The notes below the pieces were generated by a model. The model was not told the DNA's origin, did not search any database, and saw nothing but the letters and a program-made list of their open reading frames with translations. From Paludifilum halophilum (GTDB taxonomy: Bacteria; Bacillota; Bacilli; Thermoactinomycetales; DSM-45169), in NCBI RefSeq assembly GCF_002245355.1, contig NZ_NOWF01000006.1, forward strand, positions 1-64,000: a stretch of DNA of 64,000 nt, read 5' to 3'. This document shows, piece by piece, positions 24,383 to 33,606 of this stretch; position 1 is the first letter of the stretch; each line of letters opens with the position of its first letter. A program made the position numbers and the translations under genes.

Positions 24383-24704
24383 TTGCAGAGAATATTGCAG
24401 ATTATTGCAGAGTAAGTATTTCTGCAATATAAACCAGTCATATCAAGTGTTTGGATGTTTTTGCAGAATTGCAGAAAGGGACACACATAAATTGGCCACA
24501 GGGATATGATTATTAAATAATTGGATATTATGAAAATAATTCATCACAGTTTTATATTATAGTGTCTGCAGAAATAAGTACCTTCTGCAAAATCTGCAAA
24601 ATTAGCTGAAGCCCATTATATCAGGGATTATATTGCAGAAAAGTGCATCTGCATTAAGTCTGCATTATTTCTGCAAAAAACCTCTCTATCGAGCCTTTTG
24701 CAGA
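24383..24704. repeat. cluster of TTGCAGA/TCTGCAA heptamers in an AT-rich region
   Basis: About 14 copies in both orientations, for example at 24383, 24395, 24405, 24421, 24461, 24469, 24565, 24584, 24593, 24633, 24648, 24659, 24669 and 24698 (several end CAT instead of CAA). The surroundings are AT-rich and free of ORFs. This looks like a protein-binding array such as a replication origin or centromere downstream of the par genes. Confidence 0.7.
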
Positions 24705-24830
24705 TTTCAAACCCCTTGAGCAGCAAGGCTCCTCAGGCATAGAAAAAGGACTTCACCCCATCATGGAGAAGTTTTCAAGTGACCAAACCGAAAACCCATG
24801 AGGAGGGAAGTCACTTGTATCTTCTCGCCC

Positions 24831-25439
24831 TTACCCTTTGGCTCCGAACAGACCGGTAGGAAACCGCCATTGATAGACAACGGAGATCATGCGAAACAGA
24901 ATCACCACGGCAAAGAGAAGGTACAGCCCCCAACTCTGCGTCACGATTTCGAGACCGATCGCCAATCCATTGACAATCGCCCATACAGCGTAAACTTCTC
25001 CTCGGAAAACCAGAGGTTTTCGTCCGGCGAGCACATCCCGGATCACTCCGCCGCCGATTCCTGTCAGGACGGCGGCGACAATCACCGCAACGAGCGGATG
25101 CCCCATCCCGACGGCATAGAGCGCTCTTTGAATGGAAAAAGCGGCTAACCCGATCGCATCAAAAAAGGAACCCCACTTTTTCCAATGATCCATCCAAAAA
25201 ATCGGAGCCAACATGGTGATCGTGATCGCCGCCAAGGCGATCAGAAACAGACTCTCCTCTTCCCACAGGGAATCGATCGGTACTCCGATCAAGAGGTTGC
25301 GGACGATCCCTCCTCCGAAAGCCGTCACCAACCCCAATACATAAATGCCGAAAAAATCGTATCCCTCTTCCATCGCCACGATGGCTCCGCTAATGGCAAA
25401 CGCGGCGATCCCTACAATATTGAAAATCTCCCACGCCAT
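24831..25439 (-). CDS. TRIC/UPF0126 family trimeric cation channel protein
   Basis: 202 residues from the ATG at 25439 (MAWEIFNIVGIAAFAISGAI), with GAGGG upstream. Two repeated three-helix bundles with the glycine motifs TAFGGGIVRNLLIG (first half) and LTGIGGGVIRDVLAGRKP (second half) are diagnostic. Bacterial homologues form potassium-permeable trimers; the physiological role in bacteria is not settled. It marks the return to ordinary chromosome between the plasmid-like island and the CRISPR region. An inverted repeat CAAGTGAC...GTCACTTG downstream (24776-24817) may end its transcript. Confidence 0.9.
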   Translation of the reverse strand: MAWEIFNIVGIAAFAISGAIVAMEEGYDFFGIYVLGLVTAFGGGIVRNLLIGVPIDSLWEEESLFLIALAAITITMLAPIFWMDHWKKWGSFFDAIGLAAFSIQRALYAVGMGHPLVAVIVAAVLTGIGGGVIRDVLAGRKPLVFRGEVYAVWAIVNGLAIGLEIVTQSWGLYLLFAVVILFRMISVVYQWRFPTGLFGAKG

Positions 25440-25519
25440 ATGACAACCCTCTTCTCTCTTCCCCATCCGTTCCCGTCAATGAATACCCCCATTATAGGAT
25501 CAGCCGTGTGAAAAGCCAA

Positions 25520-25561
25520 CCGGAAAACATCGTGATGGGCGATTTTCCAAACCTTTTCGTA
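25520..25561 (+). repeat. block shared by both CRISPR clusters, copy 1
   Basis: CCGGAAAACATC, then ATGGGC and a segment ending TTTTCCAAACCTTTTCGTA. It recurs at 35968-36011, and in both places TATTTCGTATGACGAAAGG lies just before the first leader of the cluster. It looks like an outer leader remnant. Confidence 0.65.
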
Positions 25562-25693
25562 ATACCATGGATCGATATGATCCCCAACATCATCCTATGT
25601 TCATTAGAAACCATCGAACCAAAAGACCTCACCCCTGGGAGAGCGAAATGCGGGCATCGATTAATGATTACCTTTATTTCGTATGACGAAAGG

Positions 25694-25861
25694 GTCGTCG
25701 ATGTCCAGTAGGGTAAAAACCCCCGGGGATCGACGACATTGACAAAACCGCTGAATCCCTTGTTCTCAAAGGGAAAGTCGGGAAAAGGCATTGTACTGAG
25801 GGGGATTTTTGGGTATCTTATAAAGAGAGGGAAATGGCTTTGTCATGGGCTTTTTTGGGGG
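25694..25861 (+). promoter_or_regulatory. CRISPR leader 1
   Basis: 168 bp. Inverted repeat GTCGTCGAT (25694-25702) / ATCGACGAC (25729-25737), promoter TTGTAC (25791-25796), 17-bp spacer, TATCTT (25814-25819), and the conserved junction ATGGGCTTTTTTGGGG before the first repeat. The other ten leaders share this plan. Confidence 0.85.
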
Positions 25862-26157
25862 GGTTTCAAGCTACCTATGAGGGATTGAAACATTTCCCCG
25901 TGTTCCTCGCTTGCGACGGGGACGGAAGGTTTCAAGCTACCTATGAGGGATTGAAACTGTATTGTCTCCGATATGTCTCCGGGGTACAATTGGGTTACTA
26001 AGCTACCTACAAGGAATTGAAACATGTCGCTGTGATTCGAAGTTGTAACGTTTTCGTTTTAGGTTTCTAAGCTACCTACAAGGAATTGAAACCTGATTCC
26101 GCCTCTCGGGCTTGCTCCGGCGGTTCGAGTTACAGGCTACCTACAAAATACTGAAAT
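25862..26157 (+). CRISPR. CRISPR array 1 (5 repeats, 4 spacers)
   Basis: 30-bp repeats at 25862, about 25929, 25994, 26064 and a degenerate terminal one at 26129-26157 ending ATACTGAAAT. The two leader-proximal repeats carry GGTTTCAAGC and GGGATTGAAAC; later ones have ACAAGGAATTG. The last spacer starts CTGATTCCGCCTCTCGGGCT and recurs in arrays 2, 5, 7 and 10. The ATTGAAAC 3' handle is typical of Cas6-processed type I-B or type III repeats. Confidence 0.95.
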
Positions 26158-26274
26158 CTGACACTCAACTTACCTTTCTCCAGTCGAACACCGGATTTCT
26201 ACCTCCGACTAATCTTCAACTCCGAGGCAGTTGCTAGACCCCTGCCGTATATAAACTTTTCGTGCAACGAAATT

Positions 26275-26440
26275 GTCGTCGATGTCCAGTAGGGCAAAAA
26301 TCCCCGGAGATCGACGACATTTATCAAACCAGTGAATCCCTTGTTCTCAAAGGGAAAAACAGAAGAAAGCATTGTGCTGAAGCGAATTTTTAGGTATCTT
26401 ATGGATAAAGAGAAATGCCTTCGTTATGGGCTTTTTTGGG
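26275..26440 (+). promoter_or_regulatory. CRISPR leader 2
   Basis: 166 bp with the same inverted repeat, promoter-like boxes and end as leader 1; several substitutions (for example TTGTGC and AGGTATC). It follows a type A trailer (26158-26274). Confidence 0.85.
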
Positions 26441-26736
26441 GTTTCTAGTCTACCTATGAGGAATTGAAACTGCTCAATTTCATTATATGATATCATCGAT
26501 ATCATTGTTTCTAGTCTACCTATGAGGAATTGAAACGAAATAGAGATGAAAATTTCGGAAAAAGGAGATATGTTTCTAGTCTACCTATGAGGAATTGAAA
26601 CTTGAGGGAAGTTCTTTGATTTCCATTTTTCTGGCTCCACGTTTCTAAGCTACCTACAAGGAATTGAAACCTGATTCCGCCTCTCGGGCTTGCTCCAGCG
26701 GTTCGAGTTACTAGACTACCTACAAAATACTGAAAT
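26441..26736 (+). CRISPR. CRISPR array 2 (5 repeats, 4 spacers)
   Basis: Repeats at 26441, 26507, 26572 (variant GTTTCTAGTC...TATGAGG), 26641 (GTTTCTAAGC...ACAAGG) and the degenerate terminal copy 26707-26736. The last spacer is the recurrent CTGATTCCGCC one with one base changed. Confidence 0.95.
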
Positions 26737-26852
26737 CTGACACTCAACTTACCTTTCTCAGTCGAACATCGGATTTCTACCTCCGACTAATCATCAACTC
26801 CGAGGCAGTTGCTAGACCCCTGCCGTATATAAACTTTTCGTGCAACGAAATT

Positions 26853-27018
26853 GTCGTCGATGTCCAGTAGGGTCAAAACCCCCGGGGATCGACGACATTG
26901 ACAAAACCGCTGAATCCCTTGTTCTCAACGAGAAAAGCGGAAAAAGGCATTGTACTGAGGCGGATTTTTGGGTATCTTATGAAGAGAGGAAAATGGCTTC
27001 GTCATAGGCTTTTTTGGG
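26853..27018 (+). promoter_or_regulatory. CRISPR leader 3
   Basis: 166 bp, same layout as leader 1; has GGTCAAAACCCCC in the loop of the inverted repeat. Confidence 0.85.
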
Positions 27019-27514
27019 GTTTCTAAGCTACCTACGAGGAATTGAAACTAAGATTCATGAGTAAGGGAACAAAATCCCCGAAAAGTTTCTAAGCTACCTA
27101 CGAGGAATTGAAACTCAGAACACCCTGTCAGACGTCTCAAGGTTGGTCTTCCTGGTTTCTAAGCTACCTACGAGGAATTGAAACATATCTTTATACCCCT
27201 CGTAACTGGAGGGGTCGAGGGTTTCTAAGCTACCTACGAGGAATTGAAACCGATCCGATCAGTTTTTTGCCGAGAGGTCCGAACGGTTTCTAAGCTACCT
27301 ACGAGGAATTGAAACATTTCCAGCCGACGGATTTCTTTTCGACAACGGACACAAGTTTCTAAGCTACCTACGAGGAATTGAAACTCCCCACGGGTTGCCT
27401 TCTCCAAGCGGTCATATTCGTTTCTAAGCTACCTACGAGGAATTGAAACATCACGTCCATCACCCGCCAGACGACGATCACGGTGTTTTTAATCTACCTA
27501 CAAGGAATTGAAAC
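27019..27514 (+). CRISPR. CRISPR array 3 (8 repeats, 7 spacers)
   Basis: Repeats at 27019, 27085, 27155, 27221, 27286, 27355, 27420 (all GTTTCTAAGC...ACGAGGAATTGAAAC) and a degenerate last one at 27485-27514 (GTTTTTAATC). Followed by a type B trailer (CTGGCATTCAACTGACC) that is interrupted by a 139-bp miniature element. Confidence 0.95.
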
Positions 27515-27590
27515 CTGGCATTCAACTGACCTTTCTCCCTATCGACACAGAGTTATCCACCTCCGACCAATCATCACTCCGAGGCAGTCA

Positions 27591-27729
27591 CTAGAAGCGT
27601 TATGACAAAGCTCCTGTTCGGAAGGGTGGGGTTCCACACGGAGTGCCTTTGGCTTGTCAGAACAACGAAACGGAGTGTGGAACCCCACCCCGACCGACCA
27701 AGGATGTGCTAAAATCACAACGCTTCTAG
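27591..27729 (+). repeat. miniature element MITE-2 inserted in the trailer of array 3
   Basis: 139 bp bounded by CTAGAAGCGTT and AACGCTTCTAG. The inner core is GGGTGGGGTTCCACACGGAG with its inverted partner GGAGTGTGGAACCCCACCC. Sister trailers read CAGTTGCTAGACCCC at the same point, so CTAG is the duplicated target. The core recurs at 3405-3530. Confidence 0.85.
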
Positions 27730-27768
27730 ACCCCTGCCGTATATGAACTTTTTTCGTGTAACGAAACG

Positions 27769-27934
27769 GTCGTCGATCTCCAGTAGGGCAAAATCCCCCG
27801 GGGATCGACGACATTGACAAAACCGCTGAATCCCTTGTTCTCAAGGGGAAAATCCGAAGAAAGCATTGTACTGAGGCGGATTTTTGGGTATCTTATGGAT
27901 AAAGGGATATGGCTTCGTCATGGGCTTTTTTGGG
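27769..27934 (+). promoter_or_regulatory. CRISPR leader 4
   Basis: 166 bp; GTCGTCGAT at 27769, TTGTAC and TATCTT boxes and the ATGGGCTTTTTTGGGG end conserved. Confidence 0.85.
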
Positions 27935-28576
27935 GTTACTAAGCTACCTATGAGGGATTGAAACTCTCGGAGGGAGAGCAGATCGCCTACTCGTAGCCCA
28001 GTTACTAAGCTACCTATGAGGGATTGAAACTCAGCCCATCACGGGCCAGCCCTTCGACTTCCTCTAATCTAGTTACTAAGCTACCTATGAGGGATTGAAA
28101 CCCTGGCTAACTCTTTTTCCTGACTCCGATCCTTTTGTTTCTGGTTACTAAGCTACCTATGAGGGATTGAAACCGGAAGAACAACTGAAGGCCGCGAAAG
28201 AAGTAGTTGAAGTTACTAAGCTACCTATGAGGGATTGAAACTCTCGGAGGGAGAGCAGATCGCCTACTCGTAGCCCAGTTACTAAGCTACCTATGAGGGA
28301 TTGAAACCAGGGTCAGCTCTGCTGTTCCGGACGAGGTGAGAGGATGTTACTAAGCTACCTATGAGGGATTGAAACTGGGCGTCCACTTCCGACCAATGCT
28401 TGATCCGAAAGGTTTCTAAGCTACCTATGAGGAATTGAAACCCAAGTGTCCGCACGGCGGAAATGGCCTTTTTTCGGTTTCCAAGCTACCTACGAGGAAT
28501 TGAAACTTCAGGGAGGCGGAATGATGGATAGCATCAGGGAATATCCGTTTCCGAGCTACCTACGAGGAATTGAAAC
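27935..28576 (+). CRISPR. CRISPR array 4 (10 repeats, 9 spacers)
   Basis: Repeats at 27935, 28001, 28072, 28144, 28212, 28278, 28346 (all GTTACTAAGC...TATGAGGGATTGAAAC), then 28412, 28477 and 28547 with other variants. The spacers at 27965-28000 and 28242-28277 are identical (start TCTCGGAGGGAGAGCAGATC). Longest array of the first cluster. Type B trailer. Confidence 0.95.
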
Positions 28577-28692
28577 CTGGCGTTCAGCTGACCTTTCTCC
28601 TCTGTCGACGCTGGGTCTCCACCCACGACAAATCATCAACTCCGAGGCTGTCGTCAGATCCTCGTCGTGTACTTTTTTCGCGTAACGAAATA

Positions 28693-28858
28693 GTCGTCGA
28701 TGTCCAGTAGGGCAAAAACCCCCGGGGATCGACGACATTTATCAAACCGCCGAATCCCTTGTTCTCAAAGGGAAAATCCGAAGAAGGCATTGTACTGAGG
28801 TGGATTTTTGGGTATCTTATGGATAAAGGGATATGGCTTCGTCATAGGCTTTTTTGGG
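28693..28858 (+). promoter_or_regulatory. CRISPR leader 5
   Basis: 166 bp, same layout as leader 1; ends ATAGGCTTTTTTGGG. Confidence 0.85.
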
Positions 28859-29154
28859 GTTTCTAAGCTACCTACGAGGAATTGAAACGTAGGAGTAGCC
28901 TCGATACATCCCTTACCGAACTCGACGTTTCTAAGCTACCTACGAGGAATTGAAACCTCACCTTGAAGGCGAAGTCTTTCAAATTGTCTTCAGTTTCCGA
29001 GCTACCTATGAGGAATTGAAACACCCGTGAACGTAATTCATCACGGCTTTTCTCGTAGTTTCTAAGCTACCTACGAGAAATTGAAACCTGATTCCGCCTC
29101 TCGGGCTTGCTCCGGCGGTTCGAGTTTACTAGGCTACCTACAAAATACTGAAAT
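28859..29154 (+). CRISPR. CRISPR array 5 (5 repeats, 4 spacers)
   Basis: Repeats at 28859, 28927, 28993, 29058 and the degenerate terminal copy 29124-29154. Recurrent last spacer CTGATTCCGCC; type A trailer. Confidence 0.95.
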
Positions 29155-29269
29155 CTGACACTCAACTTACCTTTCTCAGTCGAACATCGGATTTCTACCT
29201 CCGACTAATCATCAACTCCGTGGCAGTTGCTAGACCCCTGCCGTATATAAACTTTTCGTCAACGAAATT

Positions 29270-29435
29270 GTCGTCGATGTCCAGTAGGGCAAAAACCCCT
29301 GGGGATCGACGACATTTATCAAACCGCCGCATCCCTTGTTCTCAAGGGGAAAATCCGAAGAAGGCATTGTACTGAGGCGGATTTTTGGGTATCTTATGGA
29401 TAAAGGGATATGGCTTCGTCATGGGCTTTTTTGGG
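29270..29435 (+). promoter_or_regulatory. CRISPR leader 6
   Basis: 166 bp, same layout as leader 1; loop reads AAAACCCCTGGGG. Confidence 0.85.
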
Positions 29436-29666
29436 GTTTTTAGTCTACCTATGAGGAATTGAAACCCAAAGGTAATTCGTAACTTGAAAAAGAACCTTGA
29501 TGCATGTTTTTAGTCTACCTATGAGGAATTGAAACATAATGTCGACGTACTCTTCCTCTCGCTCAATCCCGGTTACTAAGCTACCTATGAGGAATTGAAA
29601 CCGCGTCATCTCCGGCGTTATTTCCGGTGCTACATCGTTTCTAAGCTACTTATGTGGAATTGAAAC
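29436..29666 (+). CRISPR. CRISPR array 6 (4 repeats, 3 spacers)
   Basis: Repeats at 29436 and 29506 (GTTTTTAGTC variant), 29572 (GTTACTAAGC) and a degenerate last copy at 29637-29666 (CTACTTATGTGG). Shortest array. Type B trailer. Confidence 0.93.
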
Positions 29667-29782
29667 CTGGCGTTCAACTGACCTTTCTCCTCTGTCGACG
29701 CTAGGTCTCCACCTACGACAAATCATCAACTCCGAGGCTGTCGTCAGACCCTCGTCGTGTACTTTTTTCGCGTAACAAAATA

Positions 29783-29948
29783 GTCGTCGATGTCCGGTAG
29801 GGTAAAAACCCCCGGGGATCGACGACATTCATCAAACCGCCGAATCCCTTGTTCTCAAAGGGAAAAACAGAAGAAAGCATTGTACTGAAGCGAATTTTTA
29901 GGTATCTTATGGATAAAGAGAAATTCCTTCGTCATGGGCCTTTTCGGG
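29783..29948 (+). promoter_or_regulatory. CRISPR leader 7
   Basis: 166 bp, same layout as leader 1; ends ATGGGCCTTTTCGGG, the most diverged junction of the set. Confidence 0.82.
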
Positions 29949-30242
29949 GTTTCTAAGTTACCTACGAGGAATTGAAACTCCGGTGGTTCAACAGATTAAG
30001 ACCAGGGAAGACCGGTTTCTAAGCTACCTACGAGGAATTGAAACTATCAAGGGATTGCCCGGTTCCGTGGAACTGATGGGTTTCTAAGCTACCTACGAGG
30101 AATTGAAACCTCTCGTATATGTATCCTACCCGGGCCAGCCCCTTCTGTTTCTAAGCTACCTATGAGGAATTGAAACCTGATTCCGCCTCTCGGGCTTGCT
30201 CCGGCGGTTCGAGTTACTAGACTACCTACAAAATACTGAAAT
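29949..30242 (+). CRISPR. CRISPR array 7 (5 repeats, 4 spacers)
   Basis: Repeats at 29949 (one base off: AAGTTACC), 30015, 30080, 30147 and the degenerate terminal copy 30213-30242. Recurrent last spacer CTGATTCCGCC; type A trailer. Confidence 0.95.
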
Positions 30243-30357
30243 CTGACACTCAACTTACCTTTCTCAGTCGAACATCGGATTTCTACCTCCGACTAATCAT
30301 CAACTCCGTAGCAGTTGCTAGACCCCTGCCGTATATAAACTTTTCGTCAACGAAATT

Positions 30358-30524
30358 GTCGTCGATGTCCAGTAGGGCAAAAACCCCCGGGGATCGACGA
30401 CATTCATCAAACCGCCGCAATCCCTTGTTCTCAAAGGGAAAAACAGAAGAAAGCATTGTACTGAGGCGGATTTTTGGGTATCTTATGGATAAAGAGAAAT
30501 GCCTTCGTCATGGGCTTTTTTGGG
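30358..30524 (+). promoter_or_regulatory. CRISPR leader 8
   Basis: 167 bp, same layout as leader 1; one extra base in the CCGCAATCCC segment. Confidence 0.85.
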
Positions 30525-30891
30525 GTTACTAAGCTACCTATGAGGAATTGAAACCCATATAAAAGGAATAGATTTCGTCTGTTCCTTCCCTTTGTTACTA
30601 AGCTACCTATGAGGAATTGAAACGGAGGTGCTCGTCACGGAAGTCCTTACGACCGTTGGGTTTGCAGTCTACCTATGAGGAATTGAAACATCCTGGCCGA
30701 AGTCAAACAAACAGAGGATGGATGGAGGTTTCCTAGCTACCTACAAGGAATTGAAACTTCATGTCTGAAAACCGGAATCCTTCTTCACCACAGTTTCCTA
30801 GCTACCTACAAGGAATTGAAACAAGTGTATCCCAATGGCGGCAGACCATACCGCTTCCCCTGTTTCTAAGCTACCTACGAGGAATTGAAAC
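30525..30891 (+). CRISPR. CRISPR array 8 (6 repeats, 5 spacers)
   Basis: Repeats at 30525, 30594 (GTTACTAAGC...TATGAGGAATTG), 30660 (GTTTGCAGTC), 30728, 30793 (GTTTCCTAGC...ACAAGG) and 30862. The mixture of variants makes it the most heterogeneous array, as if built from joined pieces. Type B trailer. Confidence 0.95.
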
Positions 30892-31008
30892 CTAGCGTTC
30901 AACTGACCTTTCTCCTCTGTCGACGCTGGGTCTCCACCTACGACAAATCATCAACTCCGTGGCAGTTGCTAGACCCCTGCCGTATATAAACTTTTCGTCA
31001 ACGAAATT

Positions 31009-31175
31009 GTCGTCGATGTCCAGTAGGGCAAAAACCCCCGGGGATCGACGACATTCATCAAACCGCCGCATCCCTTGTTCTCAAAGGGAAAGGCGGGAAA
31101 AGGCATTGTACTGAGGGGGATTTTTGGGTATCTTATGGAGAGAGGAAAATGGCTTTGTCATGGGCTTTATTGGGG
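31009..31175 (+). promoter_or_regulatory. CRISPR leader 9
   Basis: 167 bp, same layout as leader 1; ends ATGGGCTTTATTGGGG. Confidence 0.85.
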
Positions 31176-31620
31176 GTTTTCAAGCTACCTACGAGGAATT
31201 GAAACCTCTTCCCACCATTCTTTGTCTATGATTATATCCGCCTGTTTTCAAGCTACCTACGAGGAATTGAAACTTCGATTGGGTTGCTAATTTTGCTGGT
31301 TGTGTACTGTTACTAAGCTACCTATGAGGGATTGAAACATCGAGTTCGGAGGTTTTCCATTCGTTAATCTTCAGTGTTACTAAGCTACCTATGAGGGATT
31401 GAAACTTTCATCCTCGGTATATGTCTTCACGCCGACGACGCGTTTCCGAGCTACCTACGAGGAATTGAAACGACGCCGTTTCGTAGATCGGCACTCTGCT
31501 GTTCCAATCGTTTGTAGTCTACCTATGAGAAATTGAAATTCCGATGGGTACCAGGTGAAGTCTGCCGTTTTTTCTTGTTTCCAAGCTACCTACAAGGCCA
31601 TGCTACCTACGATGAATTCG
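31176..31620 (+). CRISPR. CRISPR array 9 (about 7 repeats, last ones decayed)
   Basis: Repeats at 31176 and 31244 (GTTTTCAAGC), 31309 and 31376 (GTTACTAAGC), 31442 (GTTTCCGAGC), 31510 (ends AATTGAAAT) and a broken copy from 31577 in which the repeat is interrupted after ACAAGG and a second piece GCTACCTACGATGAATTC follows. No trailer or further leader follows. Confidence 0.92.
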
Positions 31621-32001
31621 ACAATCTTCCCACCCATCCAAATTCCATCGGCCATTAGCCCGCCAGCCGTTCTCCAGCTGGCGGGCTGGACTACCCCGTC
31701 CTCCCCACCGCCGTACGTATCGACCGGTATACGAAGGTTCATCTCATTTGACACAAAGTCATACCGTTATTCCAAACTGCCCAGATCCTGGTCTTCCCAG
31801 AAGGTCCGGTTTAGGAAATTGTTTAAGAGGATGGAGGCCCCCCACGGGCCTTTTTGTATTTGCTACCATTCGAATCACCCGCTCTGGTAATGAAGGCGGG
31901 CAGTTTCCGGAGATAAGCGGAATGATCACTTCTATTATGACGGTTGTGTTTAACAGATAACCGGGATAAACTTTTTGTAAACAAGTCGGGAAGGAAAGTT
32001 T
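31621..32001. other. region between CRISPR cluster 1 and the malate sensor genes
   Basis: Two hairpins: AGCCCGCCAGC...GCTGGCGGGCT (31657-31687) and GGCCC...GGGCC followed by five T (31834-31856). These should end transcripts coming from the arrays. No gene seen; open frames here have no ribosome site. Confidence 0.6.
31834..31856 (+). terminator. intrinsic terminator after CRISPR cluster 1
   Basis: GAGGCCCCCCACGGGCC followed by five T. Confidence 0.65.
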
Positions 32002-33606
32002 ATGAAATTCGGAAGGTTTTATATTAGTTTACAAAAGGTTATCACTCTTTTTGTTTGTACCGTTGTCATCTTGTCATTAACCGTTACCGGGATTTTGATC
32101 GGGGAAGAAGTGACCGATGAAACAAAAAAATACCTGTCCGACAAAGCGATAAACATCGCTCGGACCGTTGCGCGTTCACCGTTAGTGATCGAAGCTCTGG
32201 AACATAAACAAGACGAAAAAAATATTCAGTCCTACGCAGAGGAAGTTCGGAAAATAACGGATGTCCGATTCATCGTGGTTATGGATATGAACCACATCCG
32301 AAAATCGCATCCCGACAAAGAAAAGATCGGAAAAAGATTTATCGGCGGGGATGAGGCACGTGCCATGAAAGGGAAGTCCTACACCTCAGTGGCAGAAGGA
32401 ACGCTGGGAACCTCGTTTCGGGCTTTTGTACCGGTTAAAAACCGCGAAGGGCAACAAGTCGGAGTCGTGGCTGTCGGAATTATGATGAACCGCGTGGAAG
32501 AAGCGATAATAAACAGTACGCACATCATCTATGTTGCGATCGGTGTCGGTCTGATCATCGGGATTCTGGGTGCATGGATATTGGCCCGGAAAATCAAAGG
32601 CATTCTTTTCGGGTTGGAACCATTCCAGATCGCGAACCTGTTGCAGGAAAGGAACGCCATGCTGGAATCCGTTCGGGAAGGGATTGTGGCGGTTGACCGA
32701 GAGAGCCGGATTGTCCTGGCCAACTCAGAAGCTGTACGCTTATTCCACCGTGCGGGAATGAACCATCAACCCATCGGGGAAAACATCGAAGACTATCTTC
32801 CCCAATCCCGCTTACGCCATGTGGTAGAAGGTGAAACCCCGGAATTTGACCGGGAAGTGACCCTGAACGGCTTGACGCTACTCGTTAATCGGGTGCCGGT
32901 CAAGGTCGACGGCCACACCGTCGCCGCCCTGGCCACCTTCCGCGATAAGACAGAAATCAAAAAGTTAGCGGAACAATTAACCGGTGTCAAAATGTATGCA
33001 GAAGCCCTTCGGGTGAAAACACACGAATTTATGAATAAATTGCATGTTATATTAGGGTTGGTGCAAATGCGGGAACTGGACCGGCTTTCTTCTTACATCC
33101 AACAACTGACCGACCATTACCATATGGAGGCCGGTTCCGTATCCCAGCTTGTCCGAGAGCCCATCCTGGCCGGCTTTCTGTTAAGTAAACTGAGTTATGC
33201 CCGGGAGCGCGGCGTTCAGTTAAATCTATCGGGGAACGGAGTTTGGCCCCGGCCTGAGGATCCCGGTATCGTCGATGAGTGGGTCACGATCTTCGGCAAC
33301 CTGATCGATAACGCAATGGAGGCCGTTGAGGACTGTGAACAAAAAGAGATTGACGTATCCCTGGAAACGACCGATTCGACACTTTCTTTATCCGTGACGG
33401 ACACGGGGAAGGGGATTTCGGACGATCAGAAGGAGAAGATCTTTGAAAAAGGTTTTTCCACCAAAGGGGAGAACCGGGGGTACGGCCTCAATCTAGTGCG
33501 AATCAGCGTGGAAAAGCTGGGCGGAACCCTGACTCACATCCCTATCGATAGCGGAACCAAGATTCTAGTCACTCTACCTTTTGAAGAAAAGGATGAAAAT
33601 CCATGA
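32002..33606 (+). CDS. malK: two-component sensor histidine kinase, CitA/DcuS family (malate sensor MalK type)
   Basis: 534 residues. Membrane segments at about 13-33 and 173-195 bracket an extracytoplasmic CACHE-type sensor domain (RFIVVMDMNHIRKSHPDKEK is the conserved ligand-domain motif). Then a PAS-like domain (LLQERNAMLESVREGIVAVD, about 214-320), the phosphoacceptor region KTHEFMNKLHVILGL, and an HATPase domain (GNLIDNAMEAV N-box; DTGKGISDDQKEKIFEKGFS). The gene overlaps the regulator gene by 4 bp (ATGA). The MaeN-type transporter downstream points to malate or a related C4 acid as the signal. Confidence 0.9.
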   Translation: MKFGRFYISLQKVITLFVCTVVILSLTVTGILIGEEVTDETKKYLSDKAINIARTVARSPLVIEALEHKQDEKNIQSYAEEVRKITDVRFIVVMDMNHIRKSHPDKEKIGKRFIGGDEARAMKGKSYTSVAEGTLGTSFRAFVPVKNREGQQVGVVAVGIMMNRVEEAIINSTHIIYVAIGVGLIIGILGAWILARKIKGILFGLEPFQIANLLQERNAMLESVREGIVAVDRESRIVLANSEAVRLFHRAGMNHQPIGENIEDYLPQSRLRHVVEGETPEFDREVTLNGLTLLVNRVPVKVDGHTVAALATFRDKTEIKKLAEQLTGVKMYAEALRVKTHEFMNKLHVILGLVQMRELDRLSSYIQQLTDHYHMEAGSVSQLVREPILAGFLLSKLSYARERGVQLNLSGNGVWPRPEDPGIVDEWVTIFGNLIDNAMEAVEDCEQKEIDVSLETTDSTLSLSVTDTGKGISDDQKEKIFEKGFSTKGENRGYGLNLVRISVEKLGGTLTHIPIDSGTKILVTLPFEEKDENP

